Source: Actinoallomurus purpureus (GTDB lineage: Bacteria > Actinomycetota > Actinomycetes > Streptosporangiales > Streptosporangiaceae). From it: 64,000 nucleotides of DNA. Below, piece by piece: positions 1 to 8,953 of this stretch (its first letter is position 1; each line of letters starts with the position of its first letter). Location of the stretch: contig NZ_JAMXMY010000022.1 of assembly GCF_024055795.1 (NCBI RefSeq), forward strand, positions 123,165-187,164, read 5' to 3'. The notes beneath the pieces were generated by a model that saw only the letters and a list, made by a program, of their open reading frames with translations, was not told where the DNA came from and searched no databases. Position numbers and translations under genes: made by a program.

Positions 1-2
1 CC

Positions 3-803
3 AAGTGGGGCACGGACACGATCGCCCCCGGCCTGCAGCGCAACCAGATGTGCGTCATCGACATCAGCGACCAGCACTACCAGCCCATCCCGAGCGAGGG
101 CCACCACTGGACGACGGGCAAGATGCTGTCGCTCGGACGGGGCGGCCTCCTGGGCGGCAACGCCAGCGATGTCGCCAAAGAGGCTCTCATCAAAGGCGCC
201 CAGCACAGCTTGAAGATCTGCCAGCAGGACCTCGCGTTCACCGGTTTCACCGCCGAGAAAGACCACAAGGTCTGTCACTGGATCGCCGAGGCCCTCCTCC
301 AGAATCAGCTCCTCAAGGTCGACATCGTCGTCTCCCCGATCGGCGGCGCGACCCACGGCGCCCAGTACTCCTGGGGCTTCGGTGCCTCCGGCACCTACGC
401 CCTCATCAAAAGCATCATCGAGGACAAGCTCCCCAAGCTTCGCGACGAGGCCGCTTTCCAGCGTGTCCTCGCCCGCCTCCAGGTAGCCCCGTTCTGCTTC
501 ACCCAGGTGCAGTTCACCAAGGAGGGCGAGGACTACCTCTGGCCCACCCCGCCGGACACGGCCGTCATCGGCCGCTTCGAGAAGGGCTCCAAGATCCCGT
601 CAGGGAAGTACAACCCGGCCCCCGGCAACCACGCCAAGGTCTACATCGTCGACGACGCCTGCTTCTACATCGGCAGCGACAACCTGTACCCCCACGACCT
701 CGCCGAGTTCGGCTACCTCATCGAGGGCCCCGCCGTGGCCGACATCCTGGCTCGCTACTGGACCTCGGTCTGGCAGTACAGCTCCCCGCACAAAATCACC
801 TAG
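3..803 (+). CDS. Phospholipase D-like protein, 5' end outside window
   Basis: The reading frame is open from the first bases of the window, so the N-terminus lies outside it. The visible C-terminal part holds one HKD-type motif, HAKVYIVDD beginning near nt 630, followed by GSDN. This is the H-x-K-x4-D pattern of the phospholipase D superfamily, where two such motifs form the phosphodiesterase site. A phospholipid or nucleic-acid phosphodiester substrate is therefore likely, but the specific one cannot be told. The first HKD motif and any signal peptide would be upstream. It ends 48 nt before a strong stem-loop. Superfamily is fairly sure; substrate is not. Confidence 0.7.
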   Translation, partial: KWGTDTIAPGLQRNQMCVIDISDQHYQPIPSEGHHWTTGKMLSLGRGGLLGGNASDVAKEALIKGAQHSLKICQQDLAFTGFTAEKDHKVCHWIAEALLQNQLLKVDIVVSPIGGATHGAQYSWGFGASGTYALIKSIIEDKLPKLRDEAAFQRVLARLQVAPFCFTQVQFTKEGEDYLWPTPPDTAVIGRFEKGSKIPSGKYNPAPGNHAKVYIVDDACFYIGSDNLYPHDLAEFGYLIEGPAVADILARYWTSVWQYSSPHKIT

Positions 804-850
804 ACAGGGCAACCAGCCCGGTCCCCCCACCCGAGCCAAAACGCAACAGA

Positions 851-875
851 CCCCGAACCCTCATCGGGTTCGGGG
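851..875. terminator. Stem-loop between PLD-like gene and tRNA-Pro
   Basis: Perfect 10-bp stem CCCCGAACCC / GGGTTCGGGG with a 5-nt loop (861-865). It lies downstream of the plus-strand PLD-like gene and also downstream of the minus-strand tRNA, so it can serve both transcripts. There is no long T-run, as is common in high-GC actinomycetes. Confidence 0.75.
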
Positions 876-882
876 TCATTCC

Positions 883-898
883 GATGTCCTGAGACATC
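883..898. repeat. Small inverted repeat GATGTC/GACATC
   Basis: Perfect 6-bp arms with a 4-nt loop (CTGA), lying between the stem-loop at 851-875 and the 3' end of tRNA-Pro. It is probably part of the tRNA 3' trailer or terminator structure. Confidence 0.4.
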
Positions 899-904
899 AC
901 AGAG

Positions 905-978
905 TCGGGACGGCGGGATTTGAACCCACGATCTTCTGACCCCCAGTCAGACGCCCTACCAAGCTAGGCCACGTCCCG
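905..978 (-). tRNA. tRNA-Pro (anticodon GGG)
   Basis: The reverse complement folds as a 74-nt tRNA: 7-bp acceptor stem CGGGACG/CGTCCCG with discriminator A, T-arm loop GTTCAAATC, anticodon stem TCTGA/TCAGA and loop CTGGGGG, giving anticodon GGG, which reads CCC proline codons. CCA is not encoded. It is transcribed towards the stem-loop at 851-875. Confidence 0.95.
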
Positions 979-1053
979 ATGCCCGCCGCAGCGAGCGAGT
1001 CAACTCTAGCGTAGACCGCGACCGCTTCGCGCATCGTGGATCCGCCTCGGCGA

Positions 1054-2214
1054 TCACAGTTCGACCCAGGCGGCGGTGGTCGCGGAGCGCTCCATGGCCT
1101 CCAGGGCCTCGGCGCTGCGGACGGCGTCCTCGATCGTGGCGCCGTGGGGCGTGGCCTCGACTACGCTCCGCAGGAACGCGGCGGCCTCGATCACCTTGGT
1201 GTCGTCGTAGCTCATCGCGATGCCGGCGCCGGGCTGGAACCGCGCGTACTCCCCATCGCCGGGGCCGGCGAGCACCGTGGTCGCCGACTGGTTCTGGTAG
1301 TCCCCGCCCGCGGAGACCACCAGCTCCCCCGGGCGCCGGAAGTCCCAGCCGACCAGGCCCCCGGTGCCGTGGACGGCGAAGCCGTAGGTGTTCTGCTCCC
1401 CCACCTCCGTACGTCCCGCCTCGAAGGTCACCCGGACCCCGCTGCGCGTACGCAGCAGGGCGCAGACGTAGTCCTCGTTCTCGACGGCGCCGGTGGGCCC
1501 GCCCGGCGCGTCGACGACCGCGTAGTGGCTGCCGCCGGGGGCCGAGAGCGGGCGCTCGGGCACGAAGACGGCGGTGTCGGAGACGAGTCGTTCGAGGTCG
1601 CCGAGGAGGAAGCGGACGAGGTCGACGCCGTGGGAGGCCAGGTCGCCGAGCACGCCCGAGCCCCCCTGCGCGCGGAGGAACCGCCAGGTGAGCGCGCCGG
1701 CGGGGTGTGCGGCGTAGTCGGTGAGCAGGTGGACACGGGCGTGGGTGGGCGTGCCGATGGCACCCTCGGCGATCAGGCGGCGGGCGCGGGCGACGGCGGG
1801 GACGTTGCGGTAGTTGAACCCGACGCTCGCCTGGACCTCCGCCCGGGCCACGGCCTCGGCGACCGCGCGGGCGTCCCCGGCCGTGAGGCCGACGGGCTTC
1901 TCGATCCACAGGTGCCGGCCCGACTCCGCGACCGCCACGCCGATCTCGCGGTGGAGGGCGTTCGGGGCGGTCACGCTCACCGCCTCGACCTCCGGGTCGG
2001 CGAGGAGGTCCCGCCAGTCGGCGTAGCGGCGGTCGGGGGCGTACCGGGACGCGAAGTCCGCCAGCTGTGCGGGCACGGTCTCGGCCACGGCGACCAGGCG
2101 CGGCCGTACGGGCAGCTCCGGATAGTGGTGGGGCAGCCTGGCGTACGCGCGGGCGTGCGTGTGTCCCATCCAGCCGGCGCCGATCACCCCGACGCCGAGT
2201 ACGCGCTCCTCCAA
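1054..2214 (-). CDS. Gfo/Idh/MocA family dehydrogenase (inositol-dehydrogenase-like)
   Basis: NAD(P)-dependent sugar or polyol dehydrogenase of 386 residues. The N-terminus has the Rossmann motif GVGVIGAGWMG (residues 7-17). The EKP motif is at 105-107 and D191-x3-H195 matches the catalytic Asp/His pair of the family. It is the last gene of the iol operon, 97 nt after the ABC ATPase and beyond a hairpin. Position suggests oxidation of myo- or scyllo-inositol, or of a related substrate carried by the adjacent importer. IolG-type activity is an inference from context: the family covers many substrates, and no iolE accompanies it. Confidence 0.8.
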   Translation of the reverse strand: MEERVLGVGVIGAGWMGHTHARAYARLPHHYPELPVRPRLVAVAETVPAQLADFASRYAPDRRYADWRDLLADPEVEAVSVTAPNALHREIGVAVAESGRHLWIEKPVGLTAGDARAVAEAVARAEVQASVGFNYRNVPAVARARRLIAEGAIGTPTHARVHLLTDYAAHPAGALTWRFLRAQGGSGVLGDLASHGVDLVRFLLGDLERLVSDTAVFVPERPLSAPGGSHYAVVDAPGGPTGAVENEDYVCALLRTRSGVRVTFEAGRTEVGEQNTYGFAVHGTGGLVGWDFRRPGELVVSAGGDYQNQSATTVLAGPGDGEYARFQPGAGIAMSYDDTKVIEAAAFLRSVVEATPHGATIEDAVRSAEALEAMERSATTAAWVEL

Positions 2215-2248
2215 CGCTCCTCCTCCGGCGACGGGCGCCGTTGATCTT

Positions 2249-2292
2249 GGGAGAATCGCCGTTCCGGCACGCGACGAAACGGCGATTCTCCC
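2249..2292. repeat. Perfect 15-bp inverted repeat inside the iol operon
   Basis: Arms 2249-2263 (GGGAGAATCGCCGTT) and 2278-2292 (its exact complement) enclose a 14-nt loop. It fills the only sizeable gap in the operon, between the ABC ATPase gene and the dehydrogenase gene. No T-run follows on the minus strand. Possible roles are partial attenuation or protection of the upstream mRNA from 3' decay. Confidence 0.7.
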
Positions 2293-2311
2293 GAACTCGA
2301 CGATGGATTTG

Positions 2312-3199
2312 TCAGGCGGGCGGCTCGGGGGGCGTCTTCCGGATCGACAGTTCGGCGACCTCGTGCTCGAACTCCTCCGCGACCCGGCCGAGCGCGGTGT
2401 CGGTGGCCGCGGCCCCCTCCAGCTCGTGGCTGAGCTGCTCGAGCTCCTCGCCGCCGGCCATCAGCGCGGTGAGCCGCTCCCGGGTGATCTCGTCCCTGGC
2501 GAAGTCGCCGAGCGGGCGGCCGCGGTTGAGGATCAGGAAGCGGTCTCCGACCGGATACGCGTGGTGCGGGTTGTGGGTGATGAACACGACGCCGAGCCCG
2601 CGTTCCTTGGCCCGCATGATGTAGCGGAGCACGACCCCGGCCTGCTTGACTCCCAGCGCGGCGGTGGGCTCGTCCAGGATGAGCACCTTCGCGCCGAAGT
2701 AGACGGCACGGGCGATGGCGACGCACTGGCGCTCGCCGCCGGACAGCGTGCCGATCGGCTGGTCGACGTCGCGCAGGTCGATGCCCATGTTGTGCAGTTC
2801 CGTACGGGTCGTCTCCCGCATGAACCGGATGTCGAGCCGACTGAGCGGGCCCACGCCCTTGCGGACCTCCGAGCCGAGGAAGAAGTTGCGCCAGACCGGC
2901 ATGAGCGAGACGACGGCGAGGTCCTGGTACACCGTCGCGATGCCGCGTTCGAGGGCCTCGCGCGGGGAGGCGAAGCGCACCCGCTCGCCCTCGACCTCGT
3001 AGACGCCGGCGTCGCAATGGTGCATCCCGGCGATGACCTTGATCAGTGTGGACTTGCCGGCGCCGTTGTCGCCGAGCACGCAGGTCACCTCCCCGGCGTG
3101 GACCTCCAGCGACACGCCGGTCAGCGCGATGATGGTGCCGTACCGCTTCTCGCAGTCGGTGAGACGCACCAGGGGCGCCTCCGTCATCGTGTCGCTCAT
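2312..3199 (-). CDS. Sugar ABC transporter ATP-binding protein (single ABC domain)
   Basis: Energises import by the adjacent permease and binding protein. It is 295 residues with one ABC domain: Walker [10 protein letters not shown] (43-51), signature LSGGERQ (152-158), Walker B VLILDEP (172-178) and switch His209. Single-domain ATPases of this length occur in FrcA-type pentose/hexose and inositol importers, unlike the fused two-domain RbsA type found at 46.8-48.3 kb. The ATG at 3199 overlaps the permease stop by 4 nt, so translation is coupled. The C-terminal 50 residues after the ABC fold are acidic. Substrate is inferred from the operon as inositol or a derivative. Confidence 0.9.
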   Translation of the reverse strand: MSDTMTEAPLVRLTDCEKRYGTIIALTGVSLEVHAGEVTCVLGDNGAGKSTLIKVIAGMHHCDAGVYEVEGERVRFASPREALERGIATVYQDLAVVSLMPVWRNFFLGSEVRKGVGPLSRLDIRFMRETTRTELHNMGIDLRDVDQPIGTLSGGERQCVAIARAVYFGAKVLILDEPTAALGVKQAGVVLRYIMRAKERGLGVVFITHNPHHAYPVGDRFLILNRGRPLGDFARDEITRERLTALMAGGEELEQLSHELEGAAATDTALGRVAEEFEHEVAELSIRKTPPEPPA

Positions 3200-4251
3200 C
3201 GTGCGGCCTCCGTTCGCCGGCGGACCCAGAGGTTGAGGAGGGTCGCGCCGAGCAGCATCGCGCCGAGGAAGAACTTGAACCAGTCGGGGTTCCAGCCCGC
3301 GTACACGATGCCCTGGGTGGTCATCCCGAAGATGAACGCCCCGGTCGCGGCGCCGACGGCCGAGCCGTACCCGCCGGTGAGCAGGCAGCCGCCGATGACC
3401 GCCGCGATGATGTACAGGAACTCGTTGCCGACGCCCTCTCCGGACTGGATGGAGTTGAAGGAGAACAGCAGGTTCATGCCGGTGAACCACGCCAGGAAGC
3501 CCACCGTCATGAACAGGCCGATCTTCACCCGCCGGACCGGGACGCCGACCGCCCGCGCGCTGGACTGCGCTCCCCCGACCGCGAAGATCCAGTTGCCGAC
3601 GCGCGTCCGCAGGAGCGTCCAGGTGGCGATCGCGGTGAACAGCAGCCACCACAGGACGCTGATCCGCAGGGACAGGCCGCCGACGTCCCACTCGGCCGCG
3701 AAGATCTTCTGCGCCGACCCGAAGCCGTCCATATCGGAGATGTCCGGGCTGGCGACGGTGCCGGTGATCAGCTTGGTGATGGCGAGGTTCAGGCCCTGCA
3801 GCATCAGGAACGTCGCCAGCGTCACGAGGAAGCTGGGGATGCCGGTCTTCATGACGAGGTAGCCGTTGAGCGCGCCGACGCCCAGGGCCAGCAGCAGCGC
3901 CAGGGCGACCCCGACCCACACGTTCATCGTCAGCTGGAAGCTCAGCATCGAGGCGACCAGCGACGCGCTCGTCACGGCCACGCCCGCGGACAGGTCGAAC
4001 TCACCACCGATCATCAGCAGCGCGACCGCCACCGCCGGAATGCCGATCGTCGAGCTGGCGTACAGGATCGTGGCCAGGGCGTCCAGCCCGCGGAACGGCG
4101 GGGCGACGGCGTAGAAGAAGACATAGATGACGACCGCACCGGCCAGCGAACCGGTCTCGGGCCGCGCCAGCAGGCGGGCGAGCGGCGACCGCCGGGCGAT
4201 CCGCTCGTCAGGCACGGACGGCGGGGCCGCGGCCTGCACTGCGTGACTCAT
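3196..4251 (-). CDS. Sugar ABC transporter permease
   Basis: Integral membrane permease of 351 residues with about nine or ten hydrophobic segments, of the RbsC/FrcC (BPD_transp_2) family. The characteristic stretch [20 protein letters not shown] follows the second or third helix. A short basic N-terminal tail precedes the first helix. It lies between the lipoprotein gene (60-nt gap) and the ATPase gene (4-nt overlap), so the three form one importer. It probably serves inositol uptake, as the importer is embedded among iol genes. Confidence 0.9.
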   Translation of the reverse strand: MSHAVQAAAPPSVPDERIARRSPLARLLARPETGSLAGAVVIYVFFYAVAPPFRGLDALATILYASSTIGIPAVAVALLMIGGEFDLSAGVAVTSASLVASMLSFQLTMNVWVGVALALLLALGVGALNGYLVMKTGIPSFLVTLATFLMLQGLNLAITKLITGTVASPDISDMDGFGSAQKIFAAEWDVGGLSLRISVLWWLLFTAIATWTLLRTRVGNWIFAVGGAQSSARAVGVPVRRVKIGLFMTVGFLAWFTGMNLLFSFNSIQSGEGVGNEFLYIIAAVIGGCLLTGGYGSAVGAATGAFIFGMTTQGIVYAGWNPDWFKFFLGAMLLGATLLNLWVRRRTEAAR

Positions 4252-4311
4252 GAGTACCTCCCGGACTCGGAGGCGCCGGGGACGGGTGTCGGCCGGTCCC
4301 CGGCACCGTCG

Positions 4312-5304
4312 CTATCGCGTTCCGCGCGAGGCGTACTGGGCGACCGCGGCGACGTTGGTCTTGTCGACGAAGTACGGGCCGGTGGGCGTCGCCTTTCCGC
4401 CGCCGAGGACGTTGCCGTTCGTCTTGTACAGCCACAGGGAGTCGACCGCGAGGTAACCCTGCAGGTAGGGCTGCTGGTCGACGGCCCACTCGACCTGGCC
4501 CTCCTGGACCGCCTTGACCATGGCCGGGTTCATGTCGAACGTCGCGACCTTCGCCGAGCTGCCGGCGTCCTTGACCGACTGCAGCGCGGTCAGCGCGAAC
4601 GGGGCGCCGAGTGCGACGACCCGGTCGACGCTCTTGTCCTGCTTGAGCTTGGCGGCGATGGTGGACCGCACGGACGGCATGTTCGTCCCCTGGACGTACA
4701 CCTTGTCGGTCTTGCCGGAGAAGGCCTTGGCCAGGCCGCCGCACCGCGCCTCCAAGGACACCGAGCCCTGCTCGTGCAGGACGCACAGGACGTGCTTGGC
4801 CCCCTCCGCGGCGAGCCGCCGACCGGCGCTCTCCCCGGCGAGGCTCTCGTCGGAGCCGAAGAACTCCAGCGCGCCGAGCCGCTGCCAGGCGTCCGCACCG
4901 GCGTTGAGCGCGACCGTCGGGATCCCGCCGGCGACGGCCTTCCTGACCGCGCCGGCCATCGCGTCGGGGTGCGAGAGAGTGACCGCGATGCCGTCGACCT
5001 TGCTGTCGATCGCGTTCTGCACCAGGGTGGCCTGCTTGTCGCCGTCCGGGTCATTGGAGTAGATCAGCTGCACGTTGTCCTTGGCGGCGGCGGCCTGGGC
5101 GCCCTTGCGGACGATGTCCCAGAACGTGTCGCCGGGTGGCTGGTGAGTGATCATGGCGATCTTCATCCGGGGGGTGTTGGCATGGCCGGCGGCGGGGTTC
5201 TCCTCCGACTCCTGTGCCTTCTTGCCGCCGTGGCTGCTGCACGCGCTCAGGGCGAGGGCGAGCGCCGCGACGAGGATGCCCGCCCGTCTGTCTGGTCTGA
5301 ACAT
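4312..5304 (-). CDS. Sugar-binding lipoprotein of ABC importer
   Basis: Extracytoplasmic substrate-binding protein of 330 residues in the periplasmic-binding-protein type 1 (RbsB-like) group. A basic N-terminus, a hydrophobic stretch and the lipobox LSAC give a lipidated Cys22. The body shows the RbsB-type pattern, for example KIAMITHQPPGDTFWDIVRKG near residue 48 and repeated beta-alpha units. It begins 15 nt after iolD ends, so importer and catabolic enzymes share a transcript. The ligand is most likely myo-inositol or a relative, by context only. Confidence 0.88.
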   Translation of the reverse strand: MFRPDRRAGILVAALALALSACSSHGGKKAQESEENPAAGHANTPRMKIAMITHQPPGDTFWDIVRKGAQAAAAKDNVQLIYSNDPDGDKQATLVQNAIDSKVDGIAVTLSHPDAMAGAVRKAVAGGIPTVALNAGADAWQRLGALEFFGSDESLAGESAGRRLAAEGAKHVLCVLHEQGSVSLEARCGGLAKAFSGKTDKVYVQGTNMPSVRSTIAAKLKQDKSVDRVVALGAPFALTALQSVKDAGSSAKVATFDMNPAMVKAVQEGQVEWAVDQQPYLQGYLAVDSLWLYKTNGNVLGGGKATPTGPYFVDKTNVAAVAQYASRGTR

Positions 5305-5319
5305 CGCGTCTCTCCGTCT

Positions 5320-7212
5320 TCACTGTGTCGGGGCGTCGTCGGTTCCGAGGTGGTGGCGCTGCGCGGCCTTGGCGGCCTCGTAGTCGGCCCGCGCCTTGCG
5401 GGTGCTGTCCAGGGCGGAGACCTCGGCCACCGGAACGTCCCACCAGGCGTCCGAAGAGGGGGCGGGCGCCAGCGGGTCGGTCTCGACGTGGACCACCGTC
5501 GTGACCTTCGAGTCCCGCGCGCGTCGCAGCGCGGCACCGAACTCCTCCACGGTCGTGGCGCGCAGCACGTCCGCCCCGAGGCTCGCGGCGTTCGCCGCGA
5601 GATCGACGGGAAGGGGATCGCCGTCGAGCAGGCCGGTCTCCGGGTTGCGGTACCGGTAGCGCGTGCCGAACCGCTGGGATCCCAGCGACTCGGACAGCGC
5701 GCCGATCGAGGCGAAGCCGTGGTTCTGGACGAGCACGATCGTGAGCTTGATCCCCTCGGAGACCGCCGTGACGATCTCCTGGGCCATCATCAGGTACGAC
5801 CCGTCGCCGACGAGGACGAACACCTCCCGGTCGGGCTCGGCCATCTTGATCCCCAGGCCGCCGGCGATCTCGTAGCCCATGCAGGAGTAGCCGTACTCGA
5901 CGTGGTACTGGCGCGGGTCGCGGGCCCGCCAGAGCCGGTGCAGATCGCCGGGCATGCTGCCGGCGGCGTTCACCACGACGTCGCGCGGGCCGGCGACCTC
6001 ATTGAGGGTGCCGAGGATCTCGGTCTGCGCCGGCAGGGGCCGGTGCCCGAGGTGGTACGCCCGGTCGGTGACCCGCCGCCAGTCCTCGGCGAGCCGCCGC
6101 ACGCGCTCGGCGTACGCCGCGTCGACGCGGTGGCCCGCCAGGGCCTCGCCGAGCGCCCGCAGGCCGGCCCGCGCGTCGGCGACCAGGGGGACGGCGGAGT
6201 GCTTCAGGGCGTCGAACCGTGCGACGTTGAGGTTGACGAAGCGCACGTCCGGGTGGGCGAAGACCGTACGGGACGCGGTGGTGAAGTCGCTGTACCGGGT
6301 GCCGACGCCCAGGACGACGTCGGCCTCCCGGGCGAGGGCGCCTGCGGCCGTCGTGCCCGTGGCCCCGACGCCGCCCACCGCGCAGGGGTGATCCCACGGC
6401 AGCGAGCCCTTGCCCGCCTGGGTCTCGGCGACCGGGATGCCGGTGGCGTCGGCGAAGGCCAGCAGGTCACCGGCGGCGTCGGAGTAGGTCACGCCGCCGC
6501 CCGCGACGATCAGCGGCCGCTCGGCGCCACGCAGCAGCGCGGCCGCGCGGGCCAGCTGCGCGGGCTCGGGGACCGGCCGTGGGACGTGCCAGACGCGCCG
6601 GGCGAACAGTTCCTCCGGCCAGTCGTACGCCTCGGCCTGGACGTCCTGCGGCAGGGCGAGCGTGACCGCGCCCGTCTCGGCGGGGTCGGTGAGCACCCGC
6701 ATCGCGGCGAGCAGCGCCGACGGGAGCTGCTCGGGGCGGTTGATCCGGTCCCAGTACCGCGAGACCGGCTTGAACGCGTCGTTGACCGACACGTCCGAGG
6801 ACCCGGGGTCCTCGAGCTGTTGCAGGACCGGGTCGGCGGCGCGGGTGGCGAAGATGTCGCCGGGCAGCAGCAGCACCGGGATCCGGTTGATCGTGGCCAG
6901 TGCGGCGCCGGTCACCATGTTGGTCGCGCCCGGGCCGATCGAGGAGGTGCACGCGAAGGTCTGCAGCCGGTCCTTCATCCGCGCGAAGCCGACCGAGGCG
7001 TGCACCATCGCCTGCTCGTTGCGGGCCATGTAGTACGGCAGCCCGGGGCCGCCCGTGTGGTGCGCCTCGAGCAGGGCCTGCCCGACACCGGCCACGTTGC
7101 CGTGCCCGAAGATCCCGAAGCAGCCCGCGAAGAACCGCTGCTCGGCGCCGTCCCGCTCCGACCACTGTTCGGCGAGGAACCGGACGATCGCCTGTCCTAC
7201 GGTGAGCCTCAT
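5320..7212 (-). CDS. iolD: 3D-(3,5/4)-trihydroxycyclohexane-1,2-dione hydrolase
   Basis: Thiamine-diphosphate enzyme that opens the ring of THcHDO to 5-deoxyglucuronate in myo-inositol catabolism. It is 630 residues, the usual IolD size. The ThDP-activating glutamate lies in RNEQ (E66). The ThDP-binding motif starts at GDGSY (469-471) and ends near N497 in VQNHGF. The middle domain has the family's GGGVTYS stretch (238-244). I chose the ATG at 7212 because it overlaps the iolB stop by 4 nt. Downstream, the binding-protein gene follows after 15 nt. Family assignment is firm. Confidence 0.95.
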   Translation of the reverse strand: MRLTVGQAIVRFLAEQWSERDGAEQRFFAGCFGIFGHGNVAGVGQALLEAHHTGGPGLPYYMARNEQAMVHASVGFARMKDRLQTFACTSSIGPGATNMVTGAALATINRIPVLLLPGDIFATRAADPVLQQLEDPGSSDVSVNDAFKPVSRYWDRINRPEQLPSALLAAMRVLTDPAETGAVTLALPQDVQAEAYDWPEELFARRVWHVPRPVPEPAQLARAAALLRGAERPLIVAGGGVTYSDAAGDLLAFADATGIPVAETQAGKGSLPWDHPCAVGGVGATGTTAAGALAREADVVLGVGTRYSDFTTASRTVFAHPDVRFVNLNVARFDALKHSAVPLVADARAGLRALGEALAGHRVDAAYAERVRRLAEDWRRVTDRAYHLGHRPLPAQTEILGTLNEVAGPRDVVVNAAGSMPGDLHRLWRARDPRQYHVEYGYSCMGYEIAGGLGIKMAEPDREVFVLVGDGSYLMMAQEIVTAVSEGIKLTIVLVQNHGFASIGALSESLGSQRFGTRYRYRNPETGLLDGDPLPVDLAANAASLGADVLRATTVEEFGAALRRARDSKVTTVVHVETDPLAPAPSSDAWWDVPVAEVSALDSTRKARADYEAAKAAQRHHLGTDDAPTQ

Positions 7213-8066
7213 GTCTCCCTCTCGGTGGTCGAGGTGAGGGGCAGCCGGGGGTCGGTCTCCCGGCCCACCCAGGTGCCGCGCACCCAGGCGTGGGCGGGGT
7301 CGTCGCAGATCAGCCACGCGCGTTCCGGGGAGGGCCCGCCCATCACGTTGAGGTAGTACAGGTCGTACCCCGGCACCGCCATCGACGGGCCGTGCCAGCC
7401 GTGCGGGATCAGCACCGTGTCACCGGCGCGCACCTCCTCGAGCACGTCGATGGGCCGGTCCGCGGTCCCGTACACCCGCTGGTACGCCATGGCCGCCGGT
7501 CCCCCGCGGACCTCGAAGTAGTAAATCTCCTCCAGCACGCTCTCGCCGGGGCGGTCCTCGTCGTGCTTGTGCGGCGGGTACGACGACCAGTTCCCACCGG
7601 GCGTGATGACCTCGCAGGCGATCAGCTTGTCGGCCTCGAAGGCCTCCGGCGTGCAGAAGTTGTTGACCTGCCGTGACGCCTGGCCCGCCCCGCGCAGTTC
7701 GACCGGGACGTCCTCGGCCGGGCCGTACCGCGCGCTGAGGCGGTTCTCGCACCGGGCGGCGGGCAGCGCGAAGCGCCCGCGGCCGGTGACCGTGACCGAC
7801 GCGTCGCGCGGGACGTAGGCGAAGTCGGTGACGCGGGAGAAGACGTCGCGGCGCCCTTGGAGCTCGAACGTCTCCCCGTCGCAGGCGACGCGGCACGACC
7901 CGGACAGCGGCAGCACCAGCGTCTCGTACGCTCCGGTGTCGAACGTGTGCGAGCCGTCGAGTTCGAGGACCCGCAGCGCCGAGTACGTCCAGCCGGCGGT
8001 CTCCGGGGTGACCTCCACGGTGTACGGCCGGGCGCCGGTGCTGCCCGCGGGCAGGTAGTGCTTCAT
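7209..8066 (-). CDS. iolB: 5-deoxy-glucuronate isomerase
   Basis: Isomerises 5-deoxy-D-glucuronate to 2-deoxy-5-keto-D-gluconate, between IolD and IolC. It is 285 residues of the double-cupin KduI/IolB family. Metal-ligand candidates lie in PPHKHDED and the following EEIYYFEV stretch near residues 165-190. It overlaps the aldolase gene upstream by 4 nt and iolD downstream by 4 nt, so all three are translationally coupled. Confidence 0.95.
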   Translation of the reverse strand: MKHYLPAGSTGARPYTVEVTPETAGWTYSALRVLELDGSHTFDTGAYETLVLPLSGSCRVACDGETFELQGRRDVFSRVTDFAYVPRDASVTVTGRGRFALPAARCENRLSARYGPAEDVPVELRGAGQASRQVNNFCTPEAFEADKLIACEVITPGGNWSSYPPHKHDEDRPGESVLEEIYYFEVRGGPAAMAYQRVYGTADRPIDVLEEVRAGDTVLIPHGWHGPSMAVPGYDLYYLNVMGGPSPERAWLICDDPAHAWVRGTWVGRETDPRLPLTSTTERET

Positions 8067-8953
8067 CCCAGGACCTCCACTGCGGCGTCGACGGCGCCGG
8101 CGACGTCGTCGTCCGGCGGGTACAGGAGGCTGCGGCCGACGACCAGGCCCTTGACGGTGGGCAGCCGCAGGGCGCGCTGCCAGCCGGCGAGGGCGGCGTC
8201 GGGGTCGTCGGGCACCTCGCCGCCGAGCAGCAGGGCGGGCAGCGTCGAGGCGGCCATCACGCGCTCCATGTCCTCGACGACGGGCACCTTCAGCCAGGTG
8301 TACGCCGAGGTGGCCCCCAGCCCGGAGGCGATCGCGATCGCGCGGGTCATGGCCTCGGGCGTGAGGACGTTGCGCACCCGGCCGTCGACGCGGTGGGAGA
8401 TGAACGGCTCGACCATGGCCATGAGCCGGCCGGCGGCCAGCTCCGAGACGGCGCGGGCGCAGGCCTCCAGCGTGCGGGCGGTCGCGGGGTCGGCGTCGTC
8501 GATGCGCAACAGCATCTTCCCGCCGTCCAGGCCGTGGCCGGCGATGGCCCGCGTGTCGTAGGCGGTGAACCGGTCGTCGATCTCGAACGCCGATCCGGCG
8601 AGGCCGCCGCGGTTCATCGAGCCGATCACGACCTTCTCGTCGAGCGCGCCGAGCAGCAGCAGGTCCTCGATGACGTCCGGGGTGCCGAGGACTCCGTCGA
8701 CCCCGGGACGGCCGAGGGCAAGGCAGAGCCGTTCGAGGAGGTCCCGCCGGTCGGCCATGGCCAGCGGCCTGCCGCCGGCACCGAGGGACCCGCGCGCCGG
8801 GTGGTCGGCGGCCACGATCATGAGGCGGCCGTTCGGGCCCAGGAGGGACCCGCGTCGTACCCGCCGTACGGCCGCCTCGGCGACCGCCTCCGGCCGGGAC
8901 GCCCGGATCTCGGGCAGCGCCGCGACCCGGTCGGCGAACGCCTCAATGATCAT
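8063..8953 (-). CDS. DeoC/LacD-like aldolase of inositol clusters (Cgl0158 family)
   Basis: A 296-residue (beta/alpha)8-barrel protein resembling the Cgl0158/DeoC-like proteins found beside iolC in actinobacteria. Visible motifs include MIVAADHPARG (about 45-55), DGVLGTPDVIEDLL and LLLGGEVPDDP near residue 240. From its position after iolC it probably cleaves 2-deoxy-5-keto-gluconate 6-phosphate to malonate semialdehyde and DHAP, the role of IolJ elsewhere. That reaction is an inference. It overlaps iolC by 11 nt and iolB by 4 nt. Confidence 0.82.
   Translation of the reverse strand: MIIEAFADRVAALPEIRASRPEAVAEAAVRRVRRGSLLGPNGRLMIVAADHPARGSLGAGGRPLAMADRRDLLERLCLALGRPGVDGVLGTPDVIEDLLLLGALDEKVVIGSMNRGGLAGSAFEIDDRFTAYDTRAIAGHGLDGGKMLLRIDDADPATARTLEACARAVSELAAGRLMAMVEPFISHRVDGRVRNVLTPEAMTRAIAIASGLGATSAYTWLKVPVVEDMERVMAASTLPALLLGGEVPDDPDAALAGWQRALRLPTVKGLVVGRSLLYPPDDDVAGAVDAAVEVLG

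Noticed and set aside
4243..7356. Very long plus-strand open frame opposite the ABC and iolD genes
   Set aside because: Its sequence is Arg/Gly/Val/Asp-rich shadow coding without any domain; the minus strand carries clearly recognised enzymes with proper motifs and coupling.
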